From an uncultured Prevotellaceae bacterium (lineage in GTDB: Bacteria > Bacteroidota > Bacteroidia > Bacteroidales > Bacteroidaceae), in contig UQST01000005.1 in assembly GCA_900543815.1 (NCBI GenBank), positions 61,940 to 125,939 on the forward strand: a stretch of 64,000 nucleotides of DNA. Direction: 5' to 3'. The notes under the pieces were generated by a model. It did no database searches. It was not told the DNA's origin and saw only the letters and a list, made by a program, of their open reading frames with translations. Made by a program: the position numbers and the translations under genes. Shown in pieces: positions 8,086-16,153 of the stretch; within the stretch, counting starts at the first letter, position 1; each line of letters starts with the position of its first letter.

Positions 8086-8969
8086 TTGAGGGTAGGCAAT
8101 GACAGTTTCTTCTGTTCCCCTGCATAGCATTTGGCAAGTGATGCCATGGTCATGGACAATCCTATTTGTAGCGGGCGGGTGACTTTGGGATAGTAAGTGT
8201 CGCACGATAGGCAGGATAACAGCTCAAACTTTGTATCTTTGTTCAGTTGAAGTTTGCCTTCTTCGCAGAGATTATAGACTATTTCATCCACGAAGGGGCG
8301 GAAAGGCTCCATCAGATCATCGGCAAGCGGAAAAGCGTTTCCTCTGTTGTGATGGAATATACCCAGGGAAGGAGTCAATCCTGCAGCCACTAACGCGCGG
8401 GCTGTTGCTGCACGCAGGATGGTGTAGCCGTAATTCAGAAGCGAGTTAATTCCGTCCTCATTGCGGTCTCTGAAGAAGTCTTTGCCAAACAGTTCTGTCC
8501 AATAAAGTTTTGCAGCTATCCCTTCTCGGTTGTCAACGTCTCCACTCTTTACGTTGGAGTATAGTGGCTTGAGGATATCTCCTCTGCCGTGCAACTTGTC
8601 TAATAATGCTGCTTGGTTGTTGATTTTGGATTCTATTATCTGTTTCCACAGTTGTTTCTTCTGCACTTCTCCTACGTTGATTTGATTGCGCAGAAATTCC
8701 CCTTGAAGGTTGTTGGCATCCAAATTCTGTAGCATGGCATGTGGCATGCCTTTCCTATCGCAGAGGATTACAGCCACACCATTATCAACAAGTTCGTTGA
8801 GAAGTGGCATTGTCACACTGACCATTTGGTTCTCAATGATAATCATGCCAGTGTCCTCAATCGGGACTGTACGCACTTCGTCAGGAATGCCCTTGATAGT
8901 TATTACCAGTTGGGCATTCTTGAGCGAAAGTTGCGCAGGGGAGGTGAAGCAAAGTGTGCGTTTAAGCAT
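8082..8969 (-). CDS. cas1: CRISPR-associated integrase Cas1, type II
   Basis: 295 residues, full length. Cas1 cuts and joins new spacers at the leader-repeat boundary as (Cas1)4-(Cas2)2. Likely metal ligands are E149 in DNREGIAAKLYW, H206/H207 in GIFHHNRGN and the acidic pair in PLADDLMEPFRP (around 215-221). Sequence style fits type II Cas1. The start lies 5 bp after the cas9 stop codon and the end overlaps cas2 by 4 bp, so all three are one operon. No csn2 or cas4 is present, which places the system in subtype II-C. Confidence 0.97.
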   Translation of the reverse strand: MLKRTLCFTSPAQLSLKNAQLVITIKGIPDEVRTVPIEDTGMIIIENQMVSVTMPLLNELVDNGVAVILCDRKGMPHAMLQNLDANNLQGEFLRNQINVGEVQKKQLWKQIIESKINNQAALLDKLHGRGDILKPLYSNVKSGDVDNREGIAAKLYWTELFGKDFFRDRNEDGINSLLNYGYTILRAATARALVAAGLTPSLGIFHHNRGNAFPLADDLMEPFRPFVDEIVYNLCEEGKLQLNKDTKFELLSCLSCDTYYPKVTRPLQIGLSMTMASLAKCYAGEQKKLSLPTLK

Positions 8970-8974
8970 ACTGA

Positions 8975-11900
8975 TTATTTTAGCTTGATTTCACCAATTG
9001 GTGTGATTTCAAAATCTACACCTTCTACTAAGGCCTTGAACTGGGTATGGTAGAGAAAAATAGATGCTCGTATCGGGTCTGTGTTCTTGTATGCTCCCTT
9101 TGTTATCTGTACGTCCTTGGCACTTCTAGCCTCACTGTGATGTCGTAGCGTGATTGTTCCATACCAAGTGCCTACAGGCAGGTAGCTTAGCCCTACTATC
9201 TTGTATAGACGTTTTGAGACGTCATTGACGTCTTTGAAGTCTATCTCCGTTGCACTGTTTTCGTACAAAAGAACCATCTGCCCAATCTTCAGCAAGTACT
9301 TGAGAGCGTAGCCCTTGGAACTTTTCTCTGGCACTATTGCAGGATAGTCATTTCTGTCGGTACTCTTCTTATAATAAGCCGCAGCATCAAGATTGTTCAC
9401 AATCTCGTACTCTCGTTTTGTCTTACCTTTAACCATACCTTCGTAGATGGCGAGACAGTAGTTGCCGTCGTTAGCCACGTTGAATGTCTGCTTGTATTCT
9501 TTGGTGCTGGCATCCCGATGATGACGAATGTGAAGTGGAGTCTTAACAGATGGGGTATAGCAACGTACCTTCTTAATCTCAATTCCTTTCTCTTCGTTCA
9601 TGAATACGGGCTGGAGCACATTGTTCACAAAGGCAGCTTTCACTTTTTCTCTGACTACTTCATCCACAATCTTATCTACATCGCTGAACTTGAAAGTGCA
9701 GTCAAGTGTCCTGCGAACCACATATTTTACGTCTCCATCCTGCTCTATGGCTCCATAGTAGGTATCCTGATGCAGGCTACCACGGGCACAATCTCCCTTG
9801 GCCTGTTTCTTACCATGGGGAGTGTCTATCATGCGGCAGGCTTTCTTGGGCATGTTGTCAGGAGTGTCGTGTACGACAAGCAACTCTTCGCTTATCTGCT
9901 TGAGGTCTTGGGTAAACGTGCTCCAGGGTTTGGGGAATATGGGCTTTTCGCCTTTGCCCTCTGTATAGTCATACATCTCATGATGATATCTGCTCATCTG
10001 GTTGAGCTCGTTCTTGCCGATGCAGGCTATGACTATAGCATCGATGCAATGGTGCGTGTGGCTGTCACGTGACTTCTTTTCGTACTCTTCCTGTATCCCC
10101 CACATCTTGCGGAACTCTGCTGTGATGGGACCTTTGATGCTGAATACCTGTCGGCGTTCAGGGTGTACCACATCGTGGAAGTAGCTCTTCAGATAGAGGG
10201 CAGCATACTTGGAGATGAGGCCGATGCCAGCTCCCTGACGCAGTGCAAAGCCTTCGGGCACTTCCTCCATAGTGAAGCGCTGGTATTTGCCATGCCAGTA
10301 ATCGCGCTCTATCTTCAGGCGGTTCTTCTTGCGTATGAGAGTGTCCTTGGTAGTTTTGTCCCAAACACCTCGCGTGCTTATCTTGTCTATCTGTTTCGTG
10401 AGTTCTTCTACCTTCTTCTTCCAAGGCTCGATGCGAACAAGAATCTGTTCGTAATCAGGGAGCTTGGAAGGCAGTTGGGCTTTCTTGACAAAGCGGTTGT
10501 AATGGCTGTCACACAGGGTCATATTCTCCTGGGTGCTGTCACCTCCCACGCTGCGAGGTATGGTGTGCTCAATGTCAAAGGGAGTGCCTGCACCGACGAA
10601 ATCAGTGATGCCGATATTCTTGCCTGTGTAAAGGCACACGTGGTCCTGTTCCTCCCACAATTGGAACTTGAGTATGTCGGTCTCTGTCGGCTCGATATCG
10701 CGGTTGGTCTGCTCTCTGTACAGCTTCTTCAGCTCCTCTGCATATTCCTTGTGCTTCTTGTCCAGTGTCCTCTGATGTTCGTTTATAGCGGCACGCATAT
10801 TGGCATTGTTCAGTGAACGGGCATACTCGACGTGCACTTCTGTGTCGGGTCCAATCTTCCCTTCTTTGATAAGGGTGTTCACTACCTTGCGTATTTCATG
10901 CAGAGAACGCATAGCCATGGGGTTGCGCACAGCATTGGTACGCGGGCTGCCCAGAAGGACAACTCCATCATGGTTGGGCTTTGCATCCGGATAAGTCTCT
11001 ATCATCGATGGGTGATAAAGCTTCTCCAACGCTTTCTCGCAGACGCCAAATTCCTCGTGCAGGAAATCCTTGATACAGAATTCGAGTGTGGAACGTTGGT
11101 CTCTCACTTCGTCAAGTGGTGCTGTTGCCATCTTGTTCACCTGGTCAAGGATTCGTTCACGCTTCTCTGGGTCGTTCCATATGTCGGCACCCACCAGTTT
11201 GGGAATGTTGCCCATAAACACAGCATGACTGTAGAGCATGCCCATCCTCAGGAAAGGAAGGACGTTGCGGATGGCCTTGAGCGAGAGTGATGAGAAGTTG
11301 TGGCTCAGGCGTATCTTGGCAAATTTCTCGGCATGTTCCTCGTCGAGTTGCAGGTGGTTGATGCCAAACTCTTTCAGTTTGTCCTTGCTGTCGAAGAAAT
11401 AGAGCACGTTCCAGATGTCGCATGCCATCTCTTCGGCAGTCTTTTGTCTGCCGTCCTTGCATTGGTTCATGTCGAATGTCTCGGCTATTCCTTCCATCCA
11501 GTTGTCACCAAAGACGGTACGGAGCTGGGCTATCGTATGACATCCAGGCACACCTTGCGTCATGCGGAAGTTGAACTTGTATGGCTTTTTGCCAGCCTCC
11601 TTCGCATACTGGTAGTTGCCTTTTCCTGCTATCTTCTTGGCTATCTCTTCAAAGTCAAAGTTGGCCTTGCTCACTCGATAGAAGAGAGGCTTAATCTTGT
11701 ACAACTCCACTTCGTTCAGGGGACGAGGTTCCATGTCATAAGGGTCTTCGATGCGCACGTTGTTGAGGAAGGACAACATGCGGAACTCCTCATACAGCGG
11801 ATGAGAATCACTGCATCGTGGTTTGTTCTTCTCGAAGGTACATTTGCCCACGCTTTGACGTTGGCTTTTGAGCGGACGCTGGAAGTAAAGAGCGCGTTCC

Positions 11901-12631
11901 AGTTCATGCCTTATCTCTTGGCTTAATCCCTGTTTGTCGCAGATGGCATGGAACTCTTTCTTGTAATGCTCTTCGCGGTCGATGTATCTTGTTCGTATGC
12001 GCACTTTGTTTCCCTGTTGCGTGTATAGCATGTAGAAGTATTCGCCCAGGTATTCGCACCCGGCTTTCTCCATCTCTTGGCTCAACTCCGAAATGCCTTG
12101 CTTTACGGCTCCGCTTTCTTTTTCCTCATTGGCATCCAAACGATTGCTCATGAATCCTCTGCGCTGTGCCAGATGATAAAGGGCTCTTCCCAGAGTATAG
12201 CGGTCAGCCTGTTTGTTGAGGTCGAACTTTTCCGTCAGGCAGATGTGGCGACTGTGGTAGGGGTTGATGCCTTTGTTCTCATCTGTGCGCTGCCACTGCA
12301 TGAATTCATCCTTTCTGGGATAAATCTTGCGCGTATGCCACAGCTTCAGATCCTCTTCTGTCAATGCTGGACACAGATTGTGCTTGACAAGCACCTTGAG
12401 CACTTCTATCTTGCGCAGTCTGCGTCGGAAGTATTGGCGTCGCAATGCTCTGTGGGCAGTTCGATCTGCTGCCTTGCTGGACTCTATGCCCTTCTCTATC
12501 TTGACTCCTTCCTGAAAGATGAGTGTTCCTTTGTCCACCAATGTCTGTTCACCGCTTTCTTCGCGGTCAACAATGGCCCATCCGAGGCTGTTGGAGCCAG
12601 TATCAAGGCCTAAAACACGCTTTTTTGCCAT
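8975..12631 (-). CDS. cas9: CRISPR-associated endonuclease Cas9, type II-C
   Basis: 1218 residues. Cas9 uses crRNA and tracrRNA to cut both strands of target DNA. RuvC-I: LGLDTGSNSLGWA with D10. The arginine-rich bridge helix is about residues 52-80. HLAQRRGF at 153-160 starts the recognition lobe. RuvC-II: VEYARSLNN with E602. HNH: DIEHTIPRS with H689 and YNR with N712. RuvC-III: HTHHCIDAIVIA with H861 and D864. All catalytic residues are present, so it should be active. It is longer than the roughly 1050-1080 residues of the best-known II-C enzymes but within the range I expect for Bacteroidetes. The PAM cannot be read from sequence. No clear -7 box for cas9 was found upstream. Confidence 0.98.
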   Translation of the reverse strand: MAKKRVLGLDTGSNSLGWAIVDREESGEQTLVDKGTLIFQEGVKIEKGIESSKAADRTAHRALRRQYFRRRLRKIEVLKVLVKHNLCPALTEEDLKLWHTRKIYPRKDEFMQWQRTDENKGINPYHSRHICLTEKFDLNKQADRYTLGRALYHLAQRRGFMSNRLDANEEKESGAVKQGISELSQEMEKAGCEYLGEYFYMLYTQQGNKVRIRTRYIDREEHYKKEFHAICDKQGLSQEIRHELERALYFQRPLKSQRQSVGKCTFEKNKPRCSDSHPLYEEFRMLSFLNNVRIEDPYDMEPRPLNEVELYKIKPLFYRVSKANFDFEEIAKKIAGKGNYQYAKEAGKKPYKFNFRMTQGVPGCHTIAQLRTVFGDNWMEGIAETFDMNQCKDGRQKTAEEMACDIWNVLYFFDSKDKLKEFGINHLQLDEEHAEKFAKIRLSHNFSSLSLKAIRNVLPFLRMGMLYSHAVFMGNIPKLVGADIWNDPEKRERILDQVNKMATAPLDEVRDQRSTLEFCIKDFLHEEFGVCEKALEKLYHPSMIETYPDAKPNHDGVVLLGSPRTNAVRNPMAMRSLHEIRKVVNTLIKEGKIGPDTEVHVEYARSLNNANMRAAINEHQRTLDKKHKEYAEELKKLYREQTNRDIEPTETDILKFQLWEEQDHVCLYTGKNIGITDFVGAGTPFDIEHTIPRSVGGDSTQENMTLCDSHYNRFVKKAQLPSKLPDYEQILVRIEPWKKKVEELTKQIDKISTRGVWDKTTKDTLIRKKNRLKIERDYWHGKYQRFTMEEVPEGFALRQGAGIGLISKYAALYLKSYFHDVVHPERRQVFSIKGPITAEFRKMWGIQEEYEKKSRDSHTHHCIDAIVIACIGKNELNQMSRYHHEMYDYTEGKGEKPIFPKPWSTFTQDLKQISEELLVVHDTPDNMPKKACRMIDTPHGKKQAKGDCARGSLHQDTYYGAIEQDGDVKYVVRRTLDCTFKFSDVDKIVDEVVREKVKAAFVNNVLQPVFMNEEKGIEIKKVRCYTPSVKTPLHIRHHRDASTKEYKQTFNVANDGNYCLAIYEGMVKGKTKREYEIVNNLDAAAYYKKSTDRNDYPAIVPEKSSKGYALKYLLKIGQMVLLYENSATEIDFKDVNDVSKRLYKIVGLSYLPVGTWYGTITLRHHSEARSAKDVQITKGAYKNTDPIRASIFLYHTQFKALVEGVDFEITPIGEIKLK

Positions 12632-12646
12632 ATTCTTATGATTTGT

Positions 12647-12678
12647 TTTGCTCGTTATTTATATATTCCTTATATTTG
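12647..12678 (+). promoter_or_regulatory. Promoter of the tracrRNA gene
   Basis: TTTG at 12647-12650, a 20-bp spacer, and TATATTTG at 12671-12678 match both boxes of the Bacteroidetes housekeeping promoter at ideal spacing. It points away from cas9 and places the transcript start at about 12683-12686. Confidence 0.85.
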
Positions 12679-12682
12679 CAAC

Positions 12683-12763
12683 ATAAAATTCATCACCTTA
12701 TCACAATAAGGCTATATGCCGAAGGATGAATTCCTAGCGCCTCTCTTCGGAGAGGCTTTTTTT
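12683..12763 (+). ncRNA. tracrRNA of the type II-C system
   Basis: About 80 nt. The anti-repeat TTCATCACC (12689-12697), a mismatched TTAT bulge and CACAA (12702-12706) pair with the 5' part of the crRNA-sense repeat. It continues into AATAAGGC and TATATGCCG, a nexus-like hairpin as in other II-C tracrRNAs. A small hairpin AGGA/TCCT (12723-12735) follows, then a terminator with stem GCCTCTC/GAGAGGC (12739-12756), TTCG loop and seven T. It supplies the scaffold for Cas9 and the duplex for crRNA processing. It is divergent from cas9, starting about 50 bp from its ATG. Confidence 0.92.
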
Positions 12764-13158
12764 GTATCCTTGCCCGTCTGTGGGTTTGCTCGGACGATAT
12801 GTGTGTTAAAGCCTGATGTTTCCATGCTACTGTCTTTGTTTGTTAGCGAAGTTATAACAAAAATGATGGTGAGCCAACAAAAAAGAGAAAAAGCTATGGA
12901 TGAGCGAATGGAATCGTCTGTTTCCCGCACCATTTTGACCCAGATGCTTCATGAAAACCGCTTCTCGCATCGTTTGTAAGTCTCAAAAGCCACCCTGAGA
13001 GCATACTTGCGTTCTTATGATAGTAGGTTTGATGGCCTTATCTGGGTACTGTGTCTTGATTGTTGCAGCCCCACACATCAATCCGGGAAGAAGATTGTGG
13101 GGCGGTGGGGATGGATATCGGGAGAAAAGGTGTTATCTTTGTCTTCGGACTTTAATGT
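12764..13158. other. Gap without a supported gene
   Basis: Short open frames exist on both strands (for example 12716-12979 plus, which would begin inside the tracrRNA), but none has a recognisable protein or a convincing start. TATCTTTG near 13133 fits the -7 consensus and could serve the small frame at 13159. Confidence 0.5.
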
Positions 13159-13446
13159 ATGGATAGGATAAGGAGGATAGTGATTCTATCGATGGAGATA
13201 AAGGATTGTCATCCGTGTGACAAGGTTCTCTGTACGGATGCTGAGTATGCCGAGATGGCGGGAGAACTGGCTACGATAATCTGGGAAGAGAAGCTGGGTG
13301 ATATGGACGATGTGATGTTCATCATCTGGAACACCCTGCATGTCTTTCTTGCTACCTTATATATAAGGATAGGCAAAAGGTTTTGGGCGTTTGGGCTAAA
13401 GTGTTGGCGTGGAAATCTGCTTGGTATAGCGTTCGATGGCCAATAG
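13159..13446 (+). CDS. Small hypothetical protein, uncertain
   Basis: 95 residues, no recognised family. A TATCTTTG box lies about 18 bp before the ATG, too near for a usual leader and without a -33 box. The middle is mixed acidic and hydrophobic (YAEMAGELATIIWEE), with one moderately hydrophobic stretch (MFIIWNTLHVFLATLYI) that could be a membrane helix. The C-terminal 25 residues look unlike a folded protein. It may be a true small gene linked to the end of the CRISPR locus, a remnant, or a chance frame. Confidence 0.3.
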   Translation: MDRIRRIVILSMEIKDCHPCDKVLCTDAEYAEMAGELATIIWEEKLGDMDDVMFIIWNTLHVFLATLYIRIGKRFWAFGLKCWRGNLLGIAFDGQ

Positions 13447-13531
13447 CGATAGTCCTAAGGTTTATGGTCATTGGTAAACAGGCTTGGCTGAATGGCTTGG
13501 CCGAAGAAACATGCTGCTGAACGGAAACAAA

Positions 13532-13565
13532 CGAGCCGAACCTCCTGATGGGGAAGTTCGGCTCG
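13532..13565 (-). terminator. Terminator of ilvE
   Basis: Perfect 10-bp stem CGAGCCGAAC / GTTCGGCTCG; on the minus strand it is followed by TTTGTTT. It lies 36 bp after the ilvE stop codon. Confidence 0.85.
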
Positions 13566-13600
13566 ATTGTGTATGATGGGCTGTGCAGCCCGTTTGACTC

Positions 13601-14623
13601 TTATTCGATGACCACGTGAGTCCATCCGTGGGTGTCGGGAAGTACACCGTACTGGATGTCGCGCAGCATGTGGTAGAGCTTGGTACTGATGGGACCAGGC
13701 TGACCATCCTTGCTGATGACGTAGCTCTTCTTGTTCTCCAGGTCGTCGATACGCTCGATGGGGGAGATGACAGCAGCGGTGCCGCATGCGCCGGCCTCTT
13801 CAAAGGTGGCCAACTCTTCCTCGGGTATCTGGCGACGCTCCACCTTGAGGCCAAGATCCATAGCCAGCTGCATCAGGCTCTTGTTGGTGATGCTGGGCAG
13901 GATAGAGGTGCTCTTGGGAGTCACATAGGTGTTGTCCTTGATGCCGAAGAAGTTGGCTGCTCCGCACTCGTCGATGTATTTCTTCTCCTTGGCATCCAGA
14001 TAGAACTCGCAACTGTAGCCCAAGTCGTGTGCCATCTTGTTGGCCTTCAGGCTGGCTGCATAGTTGCCGCCCACCTTGTAGATACCGGTGCCCAAGGGGG
14101 CGCTGCGGTCATATTCGCGGATGATGACGTATGGGTTGGTGGCAAAACCACCCTTGAAATACGGTCCCACTGGGGTAACGAAGATGAGGAAGAGGTATTC
14201 CTCAGAAGGGTGAACGCCTACCTGTGCGCTTGTACCTATGAGCAGTGGGCGCACGTAGAGGGTTGCTCCGCTCTCATAGGGCGGAATGAAGCGTTCGTTG
14301 AGGCGCACCACCTTCTCTACCATCTCGATGAACTTCTCGGTGGGAAGTTCGGGCATGAGGATTCCACGGCAGGTGCTCTGCAGGCGGGCAGCATTCTCGT
14401 CGGGACGGAACACACGTACCTTGCCGTCGGGACAGCGATATGCCTTGAGTCCCTCGAAGGCTTCCTGACCGTAGTGAAGGCATGTGGCTGCCATGTGCAG
14501 GGGGATAGTCTCCTCGCTGCACACCTCTATTTCGCCCCACGCACCGTTGCGGTAGTAGCAACGCACGTTGTAATCAGTCTTCATGTAACCGAATGAAAGG
14601 TTACTCCAGTCTATTTCTTTCAT
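13601..14623 (-). CDS. ilvE: Branched-chain amino acid aminotransferase
   Basis: 340 residues from MKEIDWSNLSFGYMKT; an upstream in-frame ATG at 14665 is rejected because it lies inside the likely leader, just after the promoter at 14685-14692. This PLP enzyme makes or degrades leucine, isoleucine and valine by transfer of the amino group to and from glutamate. Visible family features are HYGQEAFEGLKAYR, the PLP lysine in GGNYAASLKANK, and DECGAANFFGI. Length matches the class IV group II enzymes. It stands alone, with its own promoter and terminator, next to xseB. Confidence 0.95.
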   Translation of the reverse strand: MKEIDWSNLSFGYMKTDYNVRCYYRNGAWGEIEVCSEETIPLHMAATCLHYGQEAFEGLKAYRCPDGKVRVFRPDENAARLQSTCRGILMPELPTEKFIEMVEKVVRLNERFIPPYESGATLYVRPLLIGTSAQVGVHPSEEYLFLIFVTPVGPYFKGGFATNPYVIIREYDRSAPLGTGIYKVGGNYAASLKANKMAHDLGYSCEFYLDAKEKKYIDECGAANFFGIKDNTYVTPKSTSILPSITNKSLMQLAMDLGLKVERRQIPEEELATFEEAGACGTAAVISPIERIDDLENKKSYVISKDGQPGPISTKLYHMLRDIQYGVLPDTHGWTHVVIE

Positions 14624-14684
14624 ATTGTAATGAGTTATAGTCCTTTTGTTACAAGCTGTAGGCAAAATGTCGGCAGCGTTGGTG

Positions 14685-14692
14685 CAAAGTTA
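14685..14692 (-). promoter_or_regulatory. Putative -7 box of ilvE
   Basis: The minus strand reads TAACTTTG. It overlaps the last codons of xseB and lies about 60 bp before the preferred ilvE start. Confidence 0.55.
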
Positions 14693-14893
14693 CTCCTTTT
14701 CGTTGACATCTAACAGGGAATTGCAATTTTTTTCCGCTTCATACAGTTGCTCGCGGCATTGCTTCATCCACTTCTGTGCCTGGCGCAGGCTTTCGGCCAT
14801 CCGGTCAACGGTGATTTCACCGTTCTCCATGCGCTTGGTCAGGTCTTCCAACCGCTGCATGGCTTCTTCGTAGGTCAGTTTTTCTTCTTGCAT
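14690..14893 (-). CDS. xseB: Exodeoxyribonuclease VII small subunit
   Basis: 67 residues, standard family length. The pattern TYEEAMQRLEDLTKRMENGE is the hallmark of XseB, followed by a second helix with Lys and Glu repeats. Several XseB chains bind along the XseA coiled coil to form exonuclease VII, which degrades single-stranded DNA from both ends. The gene overlaps the end of xseA by 19 bp, which couples synthesis of the two subunits. Confidence 0.93.
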   Translation of the reverse strand: MQEEKLTYEEAMQRLEDLTKRMENGEITVDRMAESLRQAQKWMKQCREQLYEAEKNCNSLLDVNEKE

Positions 14894-16128
14894 GATGTTA
14901 CTGTGCTATTGATTTCTCCTTCCAGCGTGATGGTGCGCAGCGTGTCGCCTGGCTTCAGGCAGGACAGGTCGGTGAGCATCCTTCCCTGGTGTGTGGTGAT
15001 GGTAAAGCCGCGTCGTAGGAGCAGGGAAGGGTCAGAGGCTTTGAGCCTTTGCTCCATGAGCTCCATGCGATGCCGCTCGCGCTCGAAGCGCTGTATGGTG
15101 ACGGTGCGCAGCGAGGTGAGCATCTGGTCGAGGCGAACCTGCATGCGGTCGGTCTTCCGACGTATGAGCAGGGGCAACAGGGAAGCCTGCATGTCCAGCC
15201 GTTTGCGCTCACGCAGCAACCGCTCCTGTGCCGAATGTGCGATGCGGCGGTAAAGGTCGTCGAGCAGAGCCGCTTCCTGAGCCTGATGGTCGATGATGAA
15301 GGCGGCAGCGGCAGTGGGTGTCTTCACGCGTGTATGCGCTACATAATCCAATACCGTCTCGTCGCGCTCGTGGCCGATGCCTGTAATCACGGGCAGGGGA
15401 AACTGTGCGATGCAGGATGCCAGCAGATAGCTGTCGAAGTCGCTTAGGTCTCCTGTGGCTCCTCCGCCGCGTATGATGACCACTATATCCCATCTTTCTG
15501 CCTCGTCGGCAATGGCTTGCAGGGCTGCCGAAACAGTCTCCTCCACCCGTGCTCCTTGCATGACGGCAGGGAAGAGGCGGGTGGTGAAGGCAAGCCCATA
15601 GTCGTTGCCGGCCAACTGGTTGCAGAAGTCGCCGTAGCCGGCAGCGCCTGCGGCCGACACCACAGCTATACGCTTGAGCAGGCGGGGCAGTTTGAGTGTC
15701 TGGTTGTCATGCAGTATGCCGTCGCGCTCCAGCTGCTCCAGAATCTCGCGCCGGCGCTTTGCCATGTCGCCCAGAGTGAAGTTGGAGTCGGCATCCAGCA
15801 TGTTGAGTGCATACCCGTATTGCTCGTGGAAGGTGACTCTGACCAGCAGTCGCACCTTCATGCCGGCATGTAGCGTCTGCCCCGTATCGCGCTGGAAGCG
15901 CAGGCTGAGCAGATTGTAGGTACGTGCCCAACAGGTCACTCTGGCGCGGGCAAGTATCCTCTTGCCGTCCTCCTCCTTCTCGATGAGTTCGCCATAGAAG
16001 TGTCCGCCGTAGCCCTGGGTGGCATCACTCAGTTCGCCCACCACCCAGTACTCCTCGTCGAGACTGGATTCGAGCACCGAGCGCACCATCCTGTTGAGCT
16101 CATACAGCGTGTAGTCATTGCCTGTCAT
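14875..16128 (-). CDS. xseA: Exodeoxyribonuclease VII large subunit
   Basis: 417 residues. The N-terminal OB fold (about residues 1-110) contains YWVVGELSD and GHFYGELIE. The catalytic region has VVSAAGAAGYGDF, VIIRGGGATGDLSDFDSY and ITGIGHERDETVLDYVAHTRVKTP in the expected order. A long helical stretch (about 280-360) provides XseB binding. It trims single-stranded DNA in mismatch and recombination repair. The start lies 25 bp after the stop of the phosphatase gene and the end overlaps xseB, so all three may be one transcript. Confidence 0.95.
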   Translation of the reverse strand: MTGNDYTLYELNRMVRSVLESSLDEEYWVVGELSDATQGYGGHFYGELIEKEEDGKRILARARVTCWARTYNLLSLRFQRDTGQTLHAGMKVRLLVRVTFHEQYGYALNMLDADSNFTLGDMAKRRREILEQLERDGILHDNQTLKLPRLLKRIAVVSAAGAAGYGDFCNQLAGNDYGLAFTTRLFPAVMQGARVEETVSAALQAIADEAERWDIVVIIRGGGATGDLSDFDSYLLASCIAQFPLPVITGIGHERDETVLDYVAHTRVKTPTAAAAFIIDHQAQEAALLDDLYRRIAHSAQERLLRERKRLDMQASLLPLLIRRKTDRMQVRLDQMLTSLRTVTIQRFERERHRMELMEQRLKASDPSLLLRRGFTITTHQGRMLTDLSCLKPGDTLRTITLEGEINSTVTSCKKKN

Positions 16129-16153
16129 GTGTGCTGGCTTTGGGTTGGAAAGG

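Noticed and set aside
8086..8205. Longer cas2 start at 8205
   Set aside because: It would lie deep in cas1; the ATG overlapping the cas1 stop codon gives the normal Cas2 N-terminus.
12716..12979. Plus-strand frame of 87 codons
   Set aside because: Its start lies inside the tracrRNA and its first part covers the terminator; no protein family is recognisable.
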